Source: CAYUCJ01 sp049282265
Lineage (GTDB): Bacteria > Desulfobacterota > DSM-4660 > Desulfatiglandales > Desulfatiglandaceae
NCBI GenBank assembly: GCA_049282265.1
Contig: JBAPTR010000138.1
Coordinates: 1 to 19,805 of the forward strand
DNA: 19,805 nt
Reading direction: 5' to 3'
The number at the start of each line of letters is the position of its first letter. Positions within the stretch are counted from its first letter, which is position 1. Shown piece by piece: positions 17,613 through 19,805 of the stretch. The notes beneath the pieces are model-generated. The model did no database searches. It saw nothing but the letters and a program-made list of their open reading frames with translations, and had not been told where the DNA came from. Made by a program: the position numbers and the translations under genes.

Positions 17613-17975
17613 CTTGGCGAAACAATCAGAAGTGAAGCAGCCCTCTCATGTCCCTAGCTGGATTCCATCCATAAATGGCCTTTTTCCGCAATCTTCCGAC
17701 TTCGCCAAGGCTACGACGGGACAGGCGGCGTCAATCCGTGGGATTCCTTGTGCGACGTGCTACAGTACATATCCGCGCAATCCCTTGATTTCCTTGACCT
17801 TGCCCAAAAATTATCATTTCTGGATTGGAAACTTACCAGTGTCCAGAAATTATTCATGGGTGGACACTGCTAAGGGCTCGCGCAAAGCATTATTCACCTG
17901 TTCCCCTTTTCCATTATTGCAAGAAAAATCGGCTTTTATTTCAATATGTCATTGCTGAGATTGCTGCGTATGCCC
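17613..17975. other. intergenic region after the chemoreceptor gene
   Basis: No gene is supported in this 363-nt stretch. It contains a G/C-rich word around 17698-17725 (ACTTCGCCAAGGCTACGACG) resembling small dispersed repeats, and the right arm of the 42-bp inverted repeat at 17826-17867. No clear terminator for the chemoreceptor or for htpX is seen. Confidence 0.55.
17826..17867 (-). repeat. right arm of the 42-bp inverted repeat
   Basis: This is the reverse complement of 15558-15599 with three differences. Its own internal hairpin is imperfect by one base compared with the left arm. The arms enclose 2,226 nt with the whole chemoreceptor gene and its ribosome binding site but no recombinase or transposase. 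Confidence 0.85.
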
Positions 17976-18911
17976 TTATTTCCCTTGTAGATTTTTCCAG
18001 AAGGCCTCGGCCTGTTCCATGCCGTCGGGCTTGCGAGAGACACGCGACTGAGGGGCGGCAGGCCCTCTACCCCTCAGCCGCGCGATCCGTTCCTCCAGGG
18101 GTGGGTGGGTGGCGAACAGGTTCATCATACTCTTCCCCGACAGGGGATTGATGATGAACATGTGGGCAGTAGAGGGATGCGCATTCATGGGCAGCCGCCT
18201 CGAATAGGACCCCAGCTTTTCGAGGGCGCTTGCCAGACCGTCGGGATTCCCCGCAAAGCCCGCTCCGGTGGAATCAGCATGGTATTCGCGGGACCGCGAA
18301 ATGGCCATCTGGATCACCATGGCGGCCATGGGTGCCAGAATGGACATGGCGATCAGGCCGACAAAGCCGAGGCCGCCCCCGTCCTCATCGTTACCCGTCC
18401 CGCCTCCGAAAAAGGCCGACCACCTGGCCATGGTGGCCAGGATCATGACGGCCCCCGCCATGGTGGCGGCAATGGAGCCTATGAGGATGTCCCGGCTCTG
18501 GACATGGGCCATCTCGTGGGCCAGGACGCCCGTGAGCTGTTCCTTGTTCATGAGTTTCAGCAGCCCTTCGGTCACCGCAACTGCGGCGTGCTCCGGGTTT
18601 CTGCCCGTGGCGAAGGCATTGGGTGCCTCCTGCCCCGGGATGACGTAAATCCGAGGCGTGGGGACCCCTGCCCTCCCCGCCAGATAGCTGACGATCTGGT
18701 GGAGCTCGGGCTTTTCACCGGGAGGAATCTCCCTGGCACCGTACATGCGGAGCACCATCTTGTCCGAATACCAGTAGCTGAAAAAATTCATCCCCGCGGC
18801 CAGGATGAAGGCAAGGATCATTCCCTGCCTGCCGCCGAAGAGTCCCCCCAGCCAGACGATCAGGACCGTCAACACAGCCATCAGGACCCATGTCTTCATT
18901 TGATTTCCCAT
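17976..18911 (-). CDS. htpX: zinc metalloprotease HtpX
   Basis: The 311-residue membrane protease (M48) has two N-terminal helices at about 6-24 and 28-47, the zinc motif HEMAH at 132-136 (His132, Glu133, His136), a hydrophobic pair of segments around 145-215, and the third zinc ligand Glu209 in SREYHAD. The HPPLEERIARL block near the C-terminus is typical. HtpX degrades misfolded inner-membrane proteins, working in parallel with FtsH, with its active site on the cytoplasmic side. I chose the ATG at 18911 because GGGAGG lies 9 nt upstream; an ATG at 18935 would coincide with the predicted transcription start. The C-terminal extension after the last motif (about 25 residues) is mildly longer than in E. 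coli. It is a single-gene unit with its own promoter. Confidence 0.95.
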   Translation of the reverse strand: MGNQMKTWVLMAVLTVLIVWLGGLFGGRQGMILAFILAAGMNFFSYWYSDKMVLRMYGAREIPPGEKPELHQIVSYLAGRAGVPTPRIYVIPGQEAPNAFATGRNPEHAAVAVTEGLLKLMNKEQLTGVLAHEMAHVQSRDILIGSIAATMAGAVMILATMARWSAFFGGGTGNDEDGGGLGFVGLIAMSILAPMAAMVIQMAISRSREYHADSTGAGFAGNPDGLASALEKLGSYSRRLPMNAHPSTAHMFIINPLSGKSMMNLFATHPPLEERIARLRGRGPAAPQSRVSRKPDGMEQAEAFWKNLQGK

Positions 18912-18943
18912 CTCCGGAAACCTCCCTACACGCATTTTTTATG

Positions 18944-18971
18944 AAAATAAGACCGGAACGGGGTTCGTCAA
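18944..18971 (-). promoter_or_regulatory. htpX: htpX promoter candidate
   Basis: On the minus strand TTGACG (18966-18971), a 16-nt spacer and TATTTT (18944-18949) place a start near 18937. One AAGACCGG copy lies within the spacer. Nothing resembling a sigma-32 promoter was evident. Confidence 0.45.
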
Positions 18972-19035
18972 GGGGTCGCCCGAAGACCGGCACATTCGAG
19001 GACCTGAGCTTGTAGATGATCTTATTCAAGACCGG
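18949..19035. repeat. three copies of AAGACCGG upstream of htpX
   Basis: The 8-mer occurs at 18949-18956, 18983-18990 and 19028-19035, all in the same orientation, around and upstream of the htpX promoter candidate. Spacings are 34 and 45 nt. It may be a set of binding sites for a regulator. Confidence 0.55.
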
Positions 19036-19298
19036 TAGAAAAAGCGCAGGGCGGCCTTACGACCAACTTCAGAAAAGCGGGAAAGCTTCATCCCTTTGCC
19101 AAGTCGGCTTTGAGCCGAAGTGGGTAAGGATGATTTCTCCGAGCATTGTCGGACTCAATTGGCTCGGCCGAAATCTAAGAACTTGTCTGGATCAATTTTT
19201 TCCTGCTGGATACATTGACAACCAGAAAATCAGGTCGGGGTGTATTGGGCATGCAGCTGAAGGAGGGTTTTTGACAAATTTCCTGTCCTGGCGTAGCG
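18972..19298. other. intergenic region between htpX and the CMP-sugar synthetase gene
   Basis: No gene is supported here. Beyond two of the three AAGACCGG copies there is a small hairpin (TCGGCT/AGCCGA, 19104-19118) without a T run on either strand. Open frames such as 19016-19342 on the plus strand lack a ribosome binding site and run into the neighbouring gene. Confidence 0.55.
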
Positions 19299-19805
19299 CT
19301 ATTGCCTGCTTTGCTCCGCCATCAACAACGATGCCAGCTTGAAATCCATGGCTGAATCGATGTCGATAGAACGCTCTCTTGGCATTTTATAGGCAAAAGT
19401 CTCCGGACCAAAGAATCCATTGTATTTAGAGAGGTAATCCATCTCGGCCAAATATATGGCACCATTGAGCCGATAATAAATGGGGAATTCTTGTCTTCGT
19501 TTATTAAGGATCTCCAGCCGCAGGAAATCTTTCATGCTTCCGCTCTCAGGCAGCGTGTTCGACCACCACGGATGATGATCAGTTTCACATACCGAAACGA
19601 CAGCACGCGCATCTTTATCCATTAGCACCCGCAGAACGCCATCTATATCCTTTCCTGTCCTCAGAGGTGATGTAGGTTGAAGCAGCAGGATATATTCCGG
19701 TCGATAGTTCTCATATTTCTCAAGCCAGCATAATGCATGAAGTATTACATCGATAGTCGGAGCTGTATCGTTGGCCAACTCAGTCGGCCTCACAAAAGGC
19801 ACTTC
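19299..19805 (-). CDS. acylneuraminate cytidylyltransferase family protein (CMP-sugar synthetase), 5' end cut off
   Basis: This 168-residue fragment is the C-terminal two thirds of a NeuA/PseF-type enzyme that activates a nonulosonic acid or related sugar with CTP. The window edge falls in the segment VPFVRPTELANDTAPTID, so the N-terminal CTP-binding motif (ARGGSK type) lies outside. Seen here are LLLQPTSPLR with the substrate-binding serines, VVSVCETDHHPWW, the NGAIYLAE block and the metal-site region ERSIDIDSAMDFKLA with paired aspartates. Family members feed sialic, legionaminic or pseudaminic acid into lipopolysaccharide, capsule or flagellin. An internal GTG at 19802 should not be taken as the start. 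It is read toward htpX with a 387-nt gap, and further surface-polysaccharide genes probably lie beyond the edge. Confidence 0.92.
   Translation of the reverse strand, partial: EVPFVRPTELANDTAPTIDVILHALCWLEKYENYRPEYILLLQPTSPLRTGKDIDGVLRVLMDKDARAVVSVCETDHHPWWSNTLPESGSMKDFLRLEILNKRRQEFPIYYRLNGAIYLAEMDYLSKYNGFFGPETFAYKMPRERSIDIDSAMDFKLASLLMAEQSRQ

Noticed and set aside
18105..18944. 279-codon plus-strand open frame
   Set aside because: It is antisense to htpX, whose zinc motif and length are convincing.
19104..19118. Hairpin TCGGCT-TTG-AGCCGA as a terminator
   Set aside because: No T run follows on either strand and the stem is short.

Overview
The window looks like a chromosomal segment of a Gram-negative bacterium, most likely a Desulfobacterota (deltaproteobacterial) lineage. 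The reasons are a 16S-tRNA-Ile-tRNA-Ala-23S operon, the gene order ftsE-ftsX-envC-like then ctpA-YibQ-like deacetylase, and a small TusA-like gene with an in-frame UGA, a kind of selenoprotein gene common in that group. The assignment is an inference from gene content; no alignment was run.

Positions 1-5076 hold an rRNA operon on the minus strand, read from right to left: 16S (about 5076-3510), tRNA-Ile(GAU), tRNA-Ala(UGC), a degenerate tRNA-like unit, then 23S, which runs off the left edge and lacks about its last 300 nt. Upstream of 16S are three tandem promoter-like elements, a terminator-like hairpin between the first two, boxA, and a 15-bp inverted repeat that would form the 16S precursor processing stem.

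Positions 5398-12974 hold minus-strand genes for cell-envelope and division functions: a small coiled-coil hypothetical gene, ftsE, ftsX, an EnvC-like amidase activator with a degenerate LytM domain, a 743-nt gap without a gene, then ctpA, a divergent polysaccharide deacetylase (YibQ-like), and a DegT-family PLP sugar aminotransferase. ftsE/ftsX, ftsX/envC and deacetylase/aminotransferase touch or overlap, so they look translationally coupled. FtsEX-EnvC is a known ABC-type mechanotransmission system controlling septal peptidoglycan amidases; CtpA-type proteases act on periplasmic hydrolases and lipoproteins.

Positions 13057-15346 hold a plus-strand metallo-beta-lactamase-fold hydrolase with a near-consensus promoter and a terminator. 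Next comes a 78-residue TusA-like protein with an in-frame TGA exactly where TusA proteins carry their catalytic cysteine, followed at once by a perfect 8-bp hairpin; I interpret this as a selenoprotein gene. Three nt after its stop begins a YhhN-family membrane protein. An alkyltransferase-like (ATL) DNA-repair gene faces it.

Positions 15558-17867 hold a dCache_3-type chemoreceptor gene bracketed by 42-bp inverted repeats (39/42 identical), one of which sits just upstream of its ribosome binding site. Right of it, on the minus strand, are htpX (with a promoter and three copies of an 8-mer upstream) and the C-terminal part of a CMP-sugar synthetase gene cut by the window edge.

The most interesting items are the probable selenocysteine TusA gene, the inverted repeats flanking the chemoreceptor, and the degenerate third tRNA in the rRNA spacer.
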